From an uncultured Mycobacteriaceae bacterium (lineage in GTDB: Bacteria; Actinomycetota; Actinomycetes; Mycobacteriales; Mycobacteriaceae), in contig CADEGF010000013.1 of NCBI GenBank assembly GCA_902826815.1, forward strand, positions 1-64,000: a stretch of DNA of 64,000 bases, given 5' to 3'. The notes under the pieces were generated by a model, which ran no database searches, was not told the origin of the DNA, and worked only from the letters and a program-made list of their open reading frames with translations. The position numbers and the translations under genes are program-made. Shown piece by piece: positions 26,160-34,799 of this stretch (position 1 is its first letter; every line of letters starts with the position of its first letter).

Positions 26160-26235
26160 TCTGCAGCAGTGGGCTTCCACCATAGAGGATCCCCCGAGGT
26201 CGCTCACTCGGCCCACGACCGCCACAATGGCACCC

Positions 26236-26871
26236 ATGACCGGCACAACCAATGACGACGCCAAACCGGATGCCAAACCGCACCGCGTCCTCATCGCAGA
26301 GGACGAAGCGCTCATCCGGCTGGACCTGGCCGAGATGCTGCGCGAGGAGGGCTACGAGGTCGTCGGCGAGGCGGGCGACGGTCAGGAGGCCGTCGAATTG
26401 GCCGAAAGCCTCAAACCCGACCTCGTGATCATGGACGTCAAGATGCCACGGCGCGACGGCATCGACGCGGCATCCGAGATCGCCGATAAGCGCATCGCGC
26501 CGATCGTGGTGCTGACCGCGTTCAGCCAACGCGACCTCGTCGAGCGGGCCCGCGACGCCGGTGCGATGGCGTACCTCGTCAAGCCCTTCTCGATCAGCGA
26601 CCTGATCCCCGCGATAGAGCTCGCGGTGAGCCGGTTCGGCGAGATCAGCGCGCTCGAACAGGAAGTCGCGTCGCTGTCGGACCGGCTCGAGACGCGCAAG
26701 GCCGTCGAACGGGCGAAAGGTTTGCTCCAGACCAAGCATCAGATGTCCGAGCCCGAGGCGTTCAAGTGGATTCAGCGGGCGGCGATGGATCGCAGGACGA
26801 CGATGAGGCACGTTGCCGAGGTGGTGCTGGAGACCCTCGACGCGCCTGAGGACGCCGCGCCGCCGACCTAG
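26236..26871 (+). CDS. pdtaR: ANTAR-domain response regulator PdtaR
   Basis: 211 residues from ATG 26236 (MTGTTNDD); ATG 26227 is in frame three codons earlier. The receiver domain has VLIAEDEALIR, phospho-acceptor Asp in LVIMDVKMPRRDG, VVLTAF and YLVKPF. A coiled-coil linker and a C-terminal ANTAR RNA-binding domain follow (KAVERAKGLLQTKH, MSEPEAFKWIQRAAMD). It acts by binding paired hairpins in target mRNAs to relieve transcription termination and is phosphorylated by the orphan kinase PdtaS encoded elsewhere. It is close to the Rv1626 sequence I recall. Confidence 0.96.
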   Translation: MTGTTNDDAKPDAKPHRVLIAEDEALIRLDLAEMLREEGYEVVGEAGDGQEAVELAESLKPDLVIMDVKMPRRDGIDAASEIADKRIAPIVVLTAFSQRDLVERARDAGAMAYLVKPFSISDLIPAIELAVSRFGEISALEQEVASLSDRLETRKAVERAKGLLQTKHQMSEPEAFKWIQRAAMDRRTTMRHVAEVVLETLDAPEDAAPPT

Positions 26872-26994
26872 CAATATACGGAAAACGCGCACCACGGCCA
26901 TGGGTTGGCTATGTTCTACCCCGAAGCGTCAGCGCCCTGGCTGGTGAAAGCCGGATCGTCGGTGCCGATGAAAACATCGAGTCGGAGGTGAAAC

Positions 26995-28206
26995 GTGCGC
27001 GGTCGCGTGGCACGAAGCGCAGTAGCGCTCGGGAGCGCAGGACTTGTGGTGCTCAGCATGGCTGCCTGCCAGCAGTCCAAGCCCGAAGAGGAGGCATCGC
27101 AGACCGATCTGAAGATCGTCGAGCAGGTGCAGATCGACGAGAACGGCGGAGAGGTCAAGGCGGCGGAGGGCGCAGCGCCAGCCGATCCCGCGGGCGATGG
27201 CAAGGCGAATTGCCCGCCGGTGTCGATCGCCATGGCCGGCGCGCTCAACGGTCCTGACGCCGCACTGGGCATCAACATCAAGAACGGTGTGCAGCTGGCC
27301 ATCGACAAGCACAACGCCGCCAATCCCGGCTGCCAGATTCAGCTGAAGCCGTTCGACACCGAGGGCGACCCGCAGAAGGCCACCGCGATCGCACCGCAGA
27401 TCGTCGACGATCAGTACACGATCGGCCTCGTCGGGCCGGCGTTCTCGGGTGAGACAAAAGCCACCGGCGGTGTCTTCAGCCAGGCCGGGTTGGTCGCCAC
27501 GACGGCATCGGCGACGAACCCGACGCTCAGTGAGAACGGTTGGCGGACATTCTTCCGTGGGCTGGCCAACGACGCCGTGCAGGGTCCGGCCGTCGCGAAC
27601 TACATGAAGAACACGTTGGGCTTCAAGAAGGTCTGTGTGGTCGACGACAGCACCGACTACGGCCTCGGCCTTGCGACAGCGGTGCGCGACACGCTGGGTC
27701 CGGTAGCCGATTCGACATGCAATATCCAGGTGAAGAAGGGCGACAAGGACTTCTCCGCCGCCGTGACCCAGGTCAAGGGCGTCAGCCCGGACGCCGTGTT
27801 CTACAGCGGCTATTACTCGGAGGCGGCGCCGTTCGTCCAGCAGCTCAAGGACGGCGGTTTCGAGGGCACTTTCGTCTCCGCCGACGGCACGAAGGATCCG
27901 CAGTTCGTCAGTCAGGCCGGCGAAGCGGCCAAGGACGCGATCCTGGCCTGCCCCTGCGGCCCGGCCACCGGGCCGTTCGCCGACGAGTACAAGGCGAAGT
28001 TCAACACTGAGGCGGGCACCTACAGCGCCGAGGGCTACGACCTTGGCACCATCCTGGTGAAGGGCATCGACTCGGGCGCCATCACACGGCCCGCGCTGCT
28101 GGACTTCGTGAAGAACTACAACGGCCAGGGTGTCGCTCGCAACTACCAGTGGAGCCCGACCGGAGAACTCACAACCAATCTGATCTGGATCTTCAAGGTT
28201 CAGTAA
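26995..28206 (+). CDS. Branched-chain amino acid-type ABC transporter, substrate-binding lipoprotein
   Basis: 403 residues from GTG 26995, with GGAGG about 8 nt upstream. The lipoprotein signal peptide ends in MAAC with Cys25. A linker (about 26-75, with NCPPVSIAMAGALNG) leads to a family 6 periplasmic-binding fold: NIKNGVQLAIDKHN, DQYTIGLVGPAFSGE, KKVCVVDDSTDYG. It binds a branched-chain amino acid or similar small ligand for the transporter genes downstream. A strong hairpin terminator directly follows, which would leave the binding protein in excess over the membrane components. Confidence 0.92.
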   Translation: MRGRVARSAVALGSAGLVVLSMAACQQSKPEEEASQTDLKIVEQVQIDENGGEVKAAEGAAPADPAGDGKANCPPVSIAMAGALNGPDAALGINIKNGVQLAIDKHNAANPGCQIQLKPFDTEGDPQKATAIAPQIVDDQYTIGLVGPAFSGETKATGGVFSQAGLVATTASATNPTLSENGWRTFFRGLANDAVQGPAVANYMKNTLGFKKVCVVDDSTDYGLGLATAVRDTLGPVADSTCNIQVKKGDKDFSAAVTQVKGVSPDAVFYSGYYSEAAPFVQQLKDGGFEGTFVSADGTKDPQFVSQAGEAAKDAILACPCGPATGPFADEYKAKFNTEAGTYSAEGYDLGTILVKGIDSGAITRPALLDFVKNYNGQGVARNYQWSPTGELTTNLIWIFKVQ

Positions 28207-28220
28207 CAGTCGACGCGAGG

Positions 28221-28253
28221 CGCGTCCGAGACCTGAAGGCTCGGACGCGTTTT
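28221..28253 (+). terminator. Intrinsic terminator after the substrate-binding gene
   Basis: A perfect 10-bp stem CGCGTCCGAG / CTCGGACGCG with a 9-nt loop (28231-28239), directly followed by TTTT at 28250-28253. It lies 15 nt after the stop of the binding-protein gene and 38 nt before the permease start. Partial read-through would set the ratio of binding protein to permeases. Confidence 0.8.
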
Positions 28254-28290
28254 CGCTTCAGCTAGCCTGCAGCGAGGAGCCCGCCACCGG

Positions 28291-29337
28291 ATGAGCGTCG
28301 TCCCCCTTGAGTGCGTCGACCAGTACGCCTGCCTGGCCGCCAACATCAACTTCAATCTGGAGAACCTGCGAAGCGGCTTCTGGCAGTTGACGATCGACGG
28401 CCTCTCCTGGGGTGCGATTTACGCGTTGGTCGCCGTCGGCTACACCCTGGTGTACGGCGTGCTGCGGCTGATCAACTTCGCGCATTCCGAAGTCTTCATG
28501 CTCGGCATGTTCGGTGCGTACTTCTGCCTCGACGTCATTTTGGGTTTCACGCCGAGCGGCAACACGTACAACAAGGGCATCGCGCTGACGGTGCTGTATC
28601 TCGGCATCGCGATGCTGTTCGCGATGTTGGTGTCCGGGTCGGTCGCGATGGGTCTGGAGTTCGTCGCCTATCGGCCGCTACGAAAACGCAACGCCGCAAG
28701 GCTGTCGTTCTTGATCACCGCGATCGGCATGTCGTTCGTGCTGCAGGAGTGCGTGCACTTCATCTTGCCGAAGATCCTCGACGGGTACGGCGGCTCGAAC
28801 GCACAACAACCGATCCGGTTGGTGCAGCCGGAAACTCAGTTCACGATCTTCGACGCCGCGGTCTCCAACATCACCTTGATCATCGTGGTCTCCTCGCTGA
28901 TCTTCGCGGTGCTCGCCGATGTGGCGATCAACCAGACGAAGTTCGGGCGCGGCATCCGCGCCGTCGCGCAGGATCCGACCACGGCGACGCTGATGGGCGT
29001 GTCCCGCGAACGCATCATCGTCAACACCTTCCTCATCGGTGGCTTGCTGGCGGGTGCGGCGGCGCTGCTGTACACGCTAAAAGTGCCGCAGGGCATCATC
29101 TATTCGGGCGGGTTCCTGCTCGGCATCAAGGCGTTTGCGGCGGCCGTGCTCGGCGGCATCGGCAACCTGCGTGGCGCCCTGCTCGGCGGCCTGCTGTTGG
29201 GCATCATCGAGAACTACGGTCAGGCTGTCTTCGGCACCCAGTGGCGCGATGTTGTCGCGTTCGTGCTCCTCGTTCTCGTGCTGCTGTTCCGGCCGACCGG
29301 GATACTCGGGGAGAGTCTGGGGAGGGCGAGAGCATGA
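28291..29337 (+). CDS. livH: Branched-chain amino acid-type ABC permease (LivH)
   Basis: 348 residues with about eight hydrophobic helices. LivH features: GLSWGAIYALVAVGYTLVYG, LINFAHSEVFMLG, the cytoplasmic loop RAVAQDPTTATLMGV with the ATPase-contact Gly, and GGIGNLRGALLGGLLLG. An unusual extra about 35-residue N-terminal segment with two Cys (ECVDQYACLAANINF) precedes the first helix. It pairs with LivM. The stop overlaps the livM start by 4 nt. Confidence 0.93.
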   Translation: MSVVPLECVDQYACLAANINFNLENLRSGFWQLTIDGLSWGAIYALVAVGYTLVYGVLRLINFAHSEVFMLGMFGAYFCLDVILGFTPSGNTYNKGIALTVLYLGIAMLFAMLVSGSVAMGLEFVAYRPLRKRNAARLSFLITAIGMSFVLQECVHFILPKILDGYGGSNAQQPIRLVQPETQFTIFDAAVSNITLIIVVSSLIFAVLADVAINQTKFGRGIRAVAQDPTTATLMGVSRERIIVNTFLIGGLLAGAAALLYTLKVPQGIIYSGGFLLGIKAFAAAVLGGIGNLRGALLGGLLLGIIENYGQAVFGTQWRDVVAFVLLVLVLLFRPTGILGESLGRARA

Positions 29338-30533
29338 GCGGGAAGGCGCAGGCAAGCGAGGCGCGCGCAAAGCGTCTGCTCGCGCCGGGGGACGGCCTGC
29401 GCGACTGGTGGGACGGCCTTTCCCGAAGTCGGAAATGGCTCTTCGGTTTGCTGATGTTCGGCGCGATCGCCCTGCTGCCGATCGTCACACCACCATTCCT
29501 GGACACCCCAGGGATCAGCTTCGGCGGCACGATGGCGCAGTTCGTAATGGTCGCGATCATCGCGATCGGCCTCAATGTCGTGGTTGGTCAGGCCGGCCTG
29601 CTCGACCTGGGCTATGTCGGCTTTTACGCCGTCGGCGCGTACACCGTCGCCCTACTCGCCAGCCCGGACAGCCCGTGGAACAAGCTCGGCCCGACCGGCA
29701 TGTTCAGCGCCCCGTGGGCGTGGCTGTCCTGCGTGCCGTTGGCGATGGCGATCACCGCGCTGGCCGGATTGATCCTCGGATTCCCCACGCTGCGGTTGCG
29801 CGGCGACTACCTGGCCATCGTTACGCTCGGGTTCGGCGAGATCATCCGGCTGATGGCCGACAATCTCGCCGATATCACCAACGGCCCACGCGGCCTCAAC
29901 GAGGTGGCGTTCCCGCGTCTTGGGGAAAACGAGCGGCTCCCGGAGGGCGTCTTCTCGAGCGCGAATTCGACGGGCGACGCCAACTACGGCACCTGGTGGT
30001 TCTGGCTCGGGCTGATCCTCATCGTGATCCTTCTTGTCCTTGTGGGCAACCTGGAACGAAGCCGGGTCGGCCGCGCCTGGATCGCCGTCCGGGACGACGA
30101 GGACGCTGCAGAAGTGATGGGCGTCAACACTTTTCGGTTCAAGCTGTGGGCGTTTGTGATCGGTGCCGCGATCGGCGGGCTGTCCGGCGCGCTCTACGCG
30201 GGCCAGGTGCAGTATGTGGCGCCTCCGACGTTCAACATCATCAACTCGATGCTGTTCCTGTGCGCGGTGGTGCTCGGCGGGCAGGGCAACAAGCTAGGCG
30301 TGATATTCGGCGCGTTCGTCATCGTCTACCTGCCCAATCGCCTGCTGGGCGTCGAGTTCCTTGGTATCAACCTCGGCGACTTGAAGTACCTGTTCTTCGG
30401 GCTCGCACTCGTGGTCTTGATGATCTTCCGGCCCGAGGGTCTGTTCCCGGCTCGTCAGAAGCTGCTGGCCTACGGCCACTCCGCACGCGATCTGCTTCGG
30501 ACGCGACCAAGCGAGAAGGAGTCGGCCGCATGA
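29334..30533 (+). CDS. livM: Branched-chain amino acid-type ABC permease (LivM)
   Basis: 399 residues. After a basic 35-residue cytoplasmic start come about nine helices with IGLNVVVGQAGLLDLGYVGF, the DYLAIVTLGFGEI segment and the loop AWIAVRDDEDAAEVMGVN. It is the second permease of the Liv-type channel. Its ATG overlaps the livH stop and its own stop overlaps the livG start by 4 nt. The C-terminal tail is charged. Confidence 0.93.
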   Translation: MSGKAQASEARAKRLLAPGDGLRDWWDGLSRSRKWLFGLLMFGAIALLPIVTPPFLDTPGISFGGTMAQFVMVAIIAIGLNVVVGQAGLLDLGYVGFYAVGAYTVALLASPDSPWNKLGPTGMFSAPWAWLSCVPLAMAITALAGLILGFPTLRLRGDYLAIVTLGFGEIIRLMADNLADITNGPRGLNEVAFPRLGENERLPEGVFSSANSTGDANYGTWWFWLGLILIVILLVLVGNLERSRVGRAWIAVRDDEDAAEVMGVNTFRFKLWAFVIGAAIGGLSGALYAGQVQYVAPPTFNIINSMLFLCAVVLGGQGNKLGVIFGAFVIVYLPNRLLGVEFLGINLGDLKYLFFGLALVVLMIFRPEGLFPARQKLLAYGHSARDLLRTRPSEKESAA

Positions 30534-31384
30534 CGACGCCATTGCCCGGCACCGAAGAGTCGGTCGAGGAACTCGCGAGTGTGCACCGCGAGATCAAGGC
30601 CGCAGAAGGCGAAACCCTTTTGCAGACGAAGGATCTCACCGTCAAGTTCGGGGGATTGACCGCACTGGATTCGGTCACATTCGACATCAGGCGCGGTGAG
30701 ATCCTCGGCATGATCGGCCCCAACGGGGCGGGCAAGACGACCTGCTTCAACGCGATCACCGGCGTGTACCGGCCCACTTCGGGCCAGGTGATTTTCGACG
30801 GGGCACCGCTCGGCCGCATCAAGCGACATGAGATCACCCGCAAGGGGATCGCCCGCACCTTCCAGAACATCCGGCTGTTCGGTGACATGACGGCGCTGGA
30901 GAACGTCATGGTGGGCACCGATGCGCGGCACCACACCTCTGTGCCGGGCGCACTCGTGCGTTCACCGCGGCACCGCCGCGAGGAGAAAACGGCAATCGAA
31001 CGGTCCGCGGCCCTGCTGCATTTCGTCGGTATCGCGCACCGCGGCGAGGAGAAGGCCAGGAACCTCCCCTATGGGGACCAGCGACGGCTGGAGATCGCCC
31101 GCGCGCTGGCGACCGAACCGAAGCTGCTCTGCCTGGACGAACCGGCCGCGGGATTCAACCCGAGCGAGAAGTCCGCGTTGATCGAGCTGATCCAGAAGAT
31201 CCGCGACGACGGCTACACCGTGCTGCTCATCGAACACGACATGCGATTGGTCATGGGCGTCACCGACCGGATCGTGGTACTGGAGTTCGGCCGCAAGATC
31301 GCCGACGGTCTGCCCGCCGAGATCCGCGAGGACCCGAAGGTCATCGCCGCATACCTGGGGGTGCCCGATGACGAACTCTCCTGA
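30530..31384 (+). CDS. livG: Branched-chain amino acid-type ABC transporter ATPase (LivG)
   Basis: 284 residues from ATG 30530. A 30-residue acidic N-terminal extension precedes the ATPase core. Walker A GPNGAGKTT, Q-loop TFQNIRLF, signature LPYGDQRRLEIARAL (a Liv-type variant of LSGGQ), Walker B LCLDEPAAGFNP and the switch LLIEHDMRLV are intact. The C-terminus has the Liv-family PKVIAAYLG. It overlaps livF by 17 nt. Confidence 0.94.
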   Translation: MTTPLPGTEESVEELASVHREIKAAEGETLLQTKDLTVKFGGLTALDSVTFDIRRGEILGMIGPNGAGKTTCFNAITGVYRPTSGQVIFDGAPLGRIKRHEITRKGIARTFQNIRLFGDMTALENVMVGTDARHHTSVPGALVRSPRHRREEKTAIERSAALLHFVGIAHRGEEKARNLPYGDQRRLEIARALATEPKLLCLDEPAAGFNPSEKSALIELIQKIRDDGYTVLLIEHDMRLVMGVTDRIVVLEFGRKIADGLPAEIREDPKVIAAYLGVPDDELS

Positions 31385-32117
31385 CGCCAACGACCGGCCG
31401 GTCCTACTCGAGGTCCGTGACGTCGTCGTGCACTACGGCCGTATCCAGGCTCTGCACGGCGTATCCCTGGTCGTGCGCGAGGGCGAACTGGTCACCCTGC
31501 TGGGCTCCAACGGTGCGGGTAAGACCACGATCATGCGCGCGATCTCTGGCCTTCGGCCGCTGACGTCGGGGTCGGTGTGGTTCGAGGGCAACGACATCAC
31601 CCGCGTGAAAGCGCACCTAAGAGTGACCGACGGCCTGATCCAGGCGCCGGAGGGCCGCGGCGTGTTCCCGGGAATGACTGTCACCGAGAACCTTGAAATG
31701 GGTTGCTACGGGCGCAAGTTCGCTTCGAAGGCCGAACACAAGGAACGCCTGGACTGGGTGCTGGAGAAGTTCCCGCGGCTGGCCGAACGGAAGAACCAGG
31801 TAGGCGGCACGCTTTCCGGTGGTGAACAGCAGATGCTGGCGATCGGCCGCGCGCTGATGGCACGCCCCCGGGTGCTGTTGCTCGACGAACCGTCAATGGG
31901 ACTGGCGCCGATGGTGATATCCCAGATTTTCAAGATCATCGCCGACATCAACGCGCAGGGCACCACGGTGCTGTTGGTCGAGCAGAACGCGCAGCAGGCG
32001 CTCAGTCGATCCGACCGCGCGTACATCCTGGAAACGGGTGAGATCACCCGCGAGGGCTACGCCAGGGCCCTGTTGGAGGACGACAGCATTCGCGCCGCCT
32101 ATCTCGGCGTCGCCTAG
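31368..32117 (+). CDS. livF: Branched-chain amino acid-type ABC transporter ATPase (LivF)
   Basis: 249 residues from ATG 31368 inside the end of livG. Walker A GSNGAGKTT, the LivF hallmark EGRGVFPGMTVTENLEMG, signature LSGGEQQMLAIGRAL, Walker B VLLLDEPSMGLAP and LVEQNAQQAL are present. It forms a heterodimer with LivG. A flavin-dependent NPD-type gene follows after 8 nt, on the same transcript. Confidence 0.94.
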   Translation: MTNSPDANDRPVLLEVRDVVVHYGRIQALHGVSLVVREGELVTLLGSNGAGKTTIMRAISGLRPLTSGSVWFEGNDITRVKAHLRVTDGLIQAPEGRGVFPGMTVTENLEMGCYGRKFASKAEHKERLDWVLEKFPRLAERKNQVGGTLSGGEQQMLAIGRALMARPRVLLLDEPSMGLAPMVISQIFKIIADINAQGTTVLLVEQNAQQALSRSDRAYILETGEITREGYARALLEDDSIRAAYLGVA

Positions 32118-32125
32118 CTCTGGCC

Positions 32126-33040
32126 GTGGCCAACCGCATTCAGGCTCTGCTCGGCGTCGACTATCCGGTCGTGCAGGCGCCGATGACCTATATCGCCCGC
32201 GCAGAACTGGCGGCTGCGGTGTCAGAAGCGGGCGGACTCGGGATGATCGAAACACTCACTCCGGACGGGCAGGCGGACCTGCTCCGTGTCCGCAACCTCA
32301 CGACCAAACCCGTCGCGGCCAACCTGATGATCCAGGGCTGGAAGAAGGATCCGTCCATCGTCGGGGTTCTCGCCGCGGCGGGGGTGCGTCATGTCTTCAG
32401 CTCGGCCGGTGACCCCGCCCTGTTCACCGGGCGGCTGCACGACGCAGGGATGGTCGTCGCGCATGTCGTTGGATCGCTTCGGGCGGCGATGAAGGCGGCA
32501 GACGCCGGTGTCGACGCGCTGGTTGTCGAAGGCGTCGAGGGCGGCGGGTTCAAGTCGGCACTCGGCGCATCGACGATGGTGCTGCTTCCGCTGATCGCCG
32601 AACGGGTCGACCTTCCGATCATCGCGGCGGGCGGCATGTGCGATGCGAGATCGGCCGCCGCCGCGGTGGTGCTTGGCGCCGAGGGCGTCCAGATGGGGAC
32701 CCGGATGCTGGCTAGCCGGGAGTCGTTGGTGCACGCCAATTTCAAGGGTGCGATCGTCGCCGCCGACGATGCGGGCACAGTGCTTCTCGACATTCCAGGT
32801 AACCCGACGATGCGAGTTCTTCGCACGGGCCTGGCCGCCCGCGTTGCGGCACACGACCCCGATGTGCAGCTGCTCGGGAAGGTCACCGACCTGTATTTCG
32901 ACGGCGATATGGAGGCCAGCGTTGCGAACACGGGTCAGGTTTCCTCGCGAATCGGGGAGCTGCTTCCCGTTGCCGAGATCGTCCGCGGCACGTGGGCCGA
33001 GATCGAAGCCGCGCTCGACTCCGCAAGGTCACGAATCTAG
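32126..33040 (+). CDS. NPD/nitronate-monooxygenase-family flavoprotein lacking the catalytic His
   Basis: 304 residues from GTG 32126. The FMN-binding TIM barrel of the 2-nitropropane dioxygenase/FabK family is clear: YPVVQAPMTYIARAELAAAV near the N-terminus, PIIAAGGMCDARSAAAA and LGAEGVQMGTRML for the phosphate site. The segment that in nitronate monooxygenases reads EAGGHRG is here EGVEGGGFKS, so the catalytic His is replaced by Phe. Nitronate oxidation is therefore doubtful; enoyl-reductase-like or other flavin chemistry is possible. It lies 8 nt after livF and so is co-transcribed with the transporter. It is convergent with the thiolase gene (6-nt gap). Confidence 0.82.
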   Translation: MANRIQALLGVDYPVVQAPMTYIARAELAAAVSEAGGLGMIETLTPDGQADLLRVRNLTTKPVAANLMIQGWKKDPSIVGVLAAAGVRHVFSSAGDPALFTGRLHDAGMVVAHVVGSLRAAMKAADAGVDALVVEGVEGGGFKSALGASTMVLLPLIAERVDLPIIAAGGMCDARSAAAAVVLGAEGVQMGTRMLASRESLVHANFKGAIVAADDAGTVLLDIPGNPTMRVLRTGLAARVAAHDPDVQLLGKVTDLYFDGDMEASVANTGQVSSRIGELLPVAEIVRGTWAEIEAALDSARSRI

Positions 33041-33046
33041 GGGGCG

Positions 33047-34255
33047 CTATCGCGCGACGATCACCGACGAGCCGTGTCCGAAAAGCCCCTGATTCGCCGT
33101 GACGCCGACCTTGGCGCCTTCGACCTGACGGCCGGTGGCCTGACCCTTCAGCTGCCAGGTCAGCTCGCAGACCTGCGCGATGGCCTGAGCCGGGATCGCC
33201 TCGCCGAAACATGCCAAACCGCCGGACGCGTTGACCGGGATCTTTCCGCCGATCGTCGTTGCGCCGCTGCGCAACAGCCCCTCGGCCTCGCCTTTGGCGC
33301 ACAGGCCGAGATGCTCGTACCAGTCGAGCTCCAGCGCCGTCGAGAGGTCGTACACCTCCGCGAGGCTGAGGTCCTCAGGTCCGATACCGGCCTCCGCGTA
33401 GGCGGCATCGAGGATCTGGTCCTTGAAAGCGCGTTTGGGTGCCGCCACGGCAGCGGTGGAATCGGTTGCGATATCCGGCAATTCGGGCAGATGCTGAGGA
33501 TACTGCGGCGACTGGAGGCTGACGGCACGCACCGACGGCACCCCCTCGACCGATCCGAGGTGTTTCTCGGCGAACTCCTTGCTCGCCACGATCAACGCCG
33601 CGGCACCGTCTGACGTCGCGCAGATATCGAGCAGCCGAAGCGGATCCGACACCACCGGGCTGGCAAGCACGTCGGCGACGGAACTCTCCTTGCGGTAGCG
33701 CGCGTTCGGGTTGTCCAGGCCGTGCTTGGCGTTCTTGACCTTTACCTGCGCGAAGTCCTCGAGCGTCGCGCCATAGAGGTCCATCCGCCGCCGCGCAAGC
33801 AGCGCGAAGTACACCGTGTTCGTCGCGCCGATCAGGTGGAAGCGCTGCCAGTCGGGATCGTTTCGGCGCTCGCCGCCGACAGGTGCGAAAAAGCCCTTCG
33901 GTGTGGTGTCGGCACCGATCACCAGCGCCACATCGCAGAACCCTGCGAGGATCTGGGCGCGCGCGCTCTGCAGCGCCTGAGATCCGCTGGCGCACGCGGC
34001 ATAGCTCGATGTGACGGGGACGCCGTTCCAGCCCAGCTTCTGGGCGAACGTCGCACCCGCCACGAACCCCGGATACCCGTTGCGGATGGTGTCGGCGCCC
34101 GCCACAAGCTGGATCTGGCGCCAGTCAAGACCCGCTTCCGCCAACGCGGCCCGTGCTGCGACGACGCCGTACTCGGTGAAGTCGCGGCCCCACTTGCCCC
34201 ACGGGTGCATGCCTGCACCGAGGATGTAGACGGGGTCAGGAGTACCAGTGCTCAT
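33047..34255 (-). CDS. Thiolase-fold lipid-transfer protein / SCP-x-like thiolase (Rv1627c type)
   Basis: 402 residues with a two-lobed thiolase fold. The N-terminal nucleophile region reads SYAACASGSQALQSA with Cys in the expected place. The C-terminal half has NASGGLACFGEAIPAQAIAQ and ends GHGSSVIVAR. Proteins of this group pair with DUF35 proteins, as in the Ltp2-ChsH2 aldolase of cholesterol side-chain degradation or SCP-x thiolases. Here the DUF35 gene overlaps it by 4 nt and both follow a KstR-type operator. A steroid or branched acyl-CoA substrate is therefore likely; thiolysis versus retro-aldol cleavage cannot be decided. Confidence 0.88.
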   Translation of the reverse strand: MSTGTPDPVYILGAGMHPWGKWGRDFTEYGVVAARAALAEAGLDWRQIQLVAGADTIRNGYPGFVAGATFAQKLGWNGVPVTSSYAACASGSQALQSARAQILAGFCDVALVIGADTTPKGFFAPVGGERRNDPDWQRFHLIGATNTVYFALLARRRMDLYGATLEDFAQVKVKNAKHGLDNPNARYRKESSVADVLASPVVSDPLRLLDICATSDGAAALIVASKEFAEKHLGSVEGVPSVRAVSLQSPQYPQHLPELPDIATDSTAAVAAPKRAFKDQILDAAYAEAGIGPEDLSLAEVYDLSTALELDWYEHLGLCAKGEAEGLLRSGATTIGGKIPVNASGGLACFGEAIPAQAIAQVCELTWQLKGQATGRQVEGAKVGVTANQGLFGHGSSVIVAR

Positions 34256-34686
34256 GCGATCCTCCAGGCGTACACGACACGCTCGACACCTTCGTCGTCG
34301 ACGAACAGCGGCATGGTCGTCAACTCCATCTCCATGCCGACCTTCAGGTCAGCGGCCAGCGTCCCATCGACGACCTTCCCCAACACGATCAACCCCTCGT
34401 CTGCGAGTTGCACCGCGGCGACCGCGAACGGTTCGAAGGGGTCCGGCGACGGATAAGGCGGTGGAGGTGCGTACCGGTTCTCGGTGTAGCTCCACAGCGT
34501 GCCGCGGCGCGACAGCGGCACCTGGGCCAGCTCGTCGCCGTCACAGGCTGGGTTGGGGCAGTTGGTCGACCGGGGCGGGAACACGTAGGTGCCGCACTGA
34601 TGGCACTTACCGCCGATCAGATAGGCCTCGCCAGAGCCGTCGGTGGCGAACCAGCCGTCTATTGCAGGTTGGGTGGAAGCTGACAC
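34252..34686 (-). CDS. DUF35 zinc-ribbon/OB-fold acyl-CoA-binding protein (Rv1628c type)
   Basis: 144 residues from GTG 34686 (VSASTQPAIDGWF). A longer frame to 34773 would run through the operator and is not used. The zinc ribbon is visible as CHQC and CPNPAC (about residues 30-48), followed by an OB fold with GTLWSYTENRYAPPPP and PFAVAAVQLADEGLIVLGKV. DUF35 partners bind the CoA substrate and complete thiolase-like enzymes. It forms an operon with the thiolase-fold gene (4-nt overlap) and is preceded at 33 nt by a perfect KstR consensus. Confidence 0.88.
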   Translation of the reverse strand: MSASTQPAIDGWFATDGSGEAYLIGGKCHQCGTYVFPPRSTNCPNPACDGDELAQVPLSRRGTLWSYTENRYAPPPPYPSPDPFEPFAVAAVQLADEGLIVLGKVVDGTLAADLKVGMEMELTTMPLFVDDEGVERVVYAWRIA

Positions 34687-34718
34687 GGCAATTAGCGTAC
34701 CGATTCCGGCCGCGAAAC

Positions 34719-34732
34719 TGAAACGTGTTCCA
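34719..34732. promoter_or_regulatory. KstR operator (TNNAACNNGTTNNA)
   Basis: TGAAACGTGTTCCA matches every fixed position of the KstR consensus TnnAACnnGTTnnA. It is the centre of a longer perfect dyad, CGCGAAACTG (34711-34720) and CAGTTTCGCG (34731-34740). It lies 33 nt before the DUF35 start, where it would overlap the promoter. KstR is a TetR-type repressor released by cholesterol-derived CoA thioesters. I recall that Rv1627c-Rv1628c belong to the KstR regulon in M. tuberculosis, which agrees. Confidence 0.85.
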
Positions 34733-34799
34733 GTTTCGCGGGCCCGCGTCCAAGAGAATGCGCACCAGGTCATCGGGGTTGTCCCGCATCAGGTTGTGG

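Noticed and set aside
34607..34773. Protein-like text (NPDDLVRILLDAGP) upstream of the DUF35 gene on the minus strand
   Set aside because: Short, crosses the KstR operator and has no start with a ribosome site; could be a remnant but not enough to annotate.
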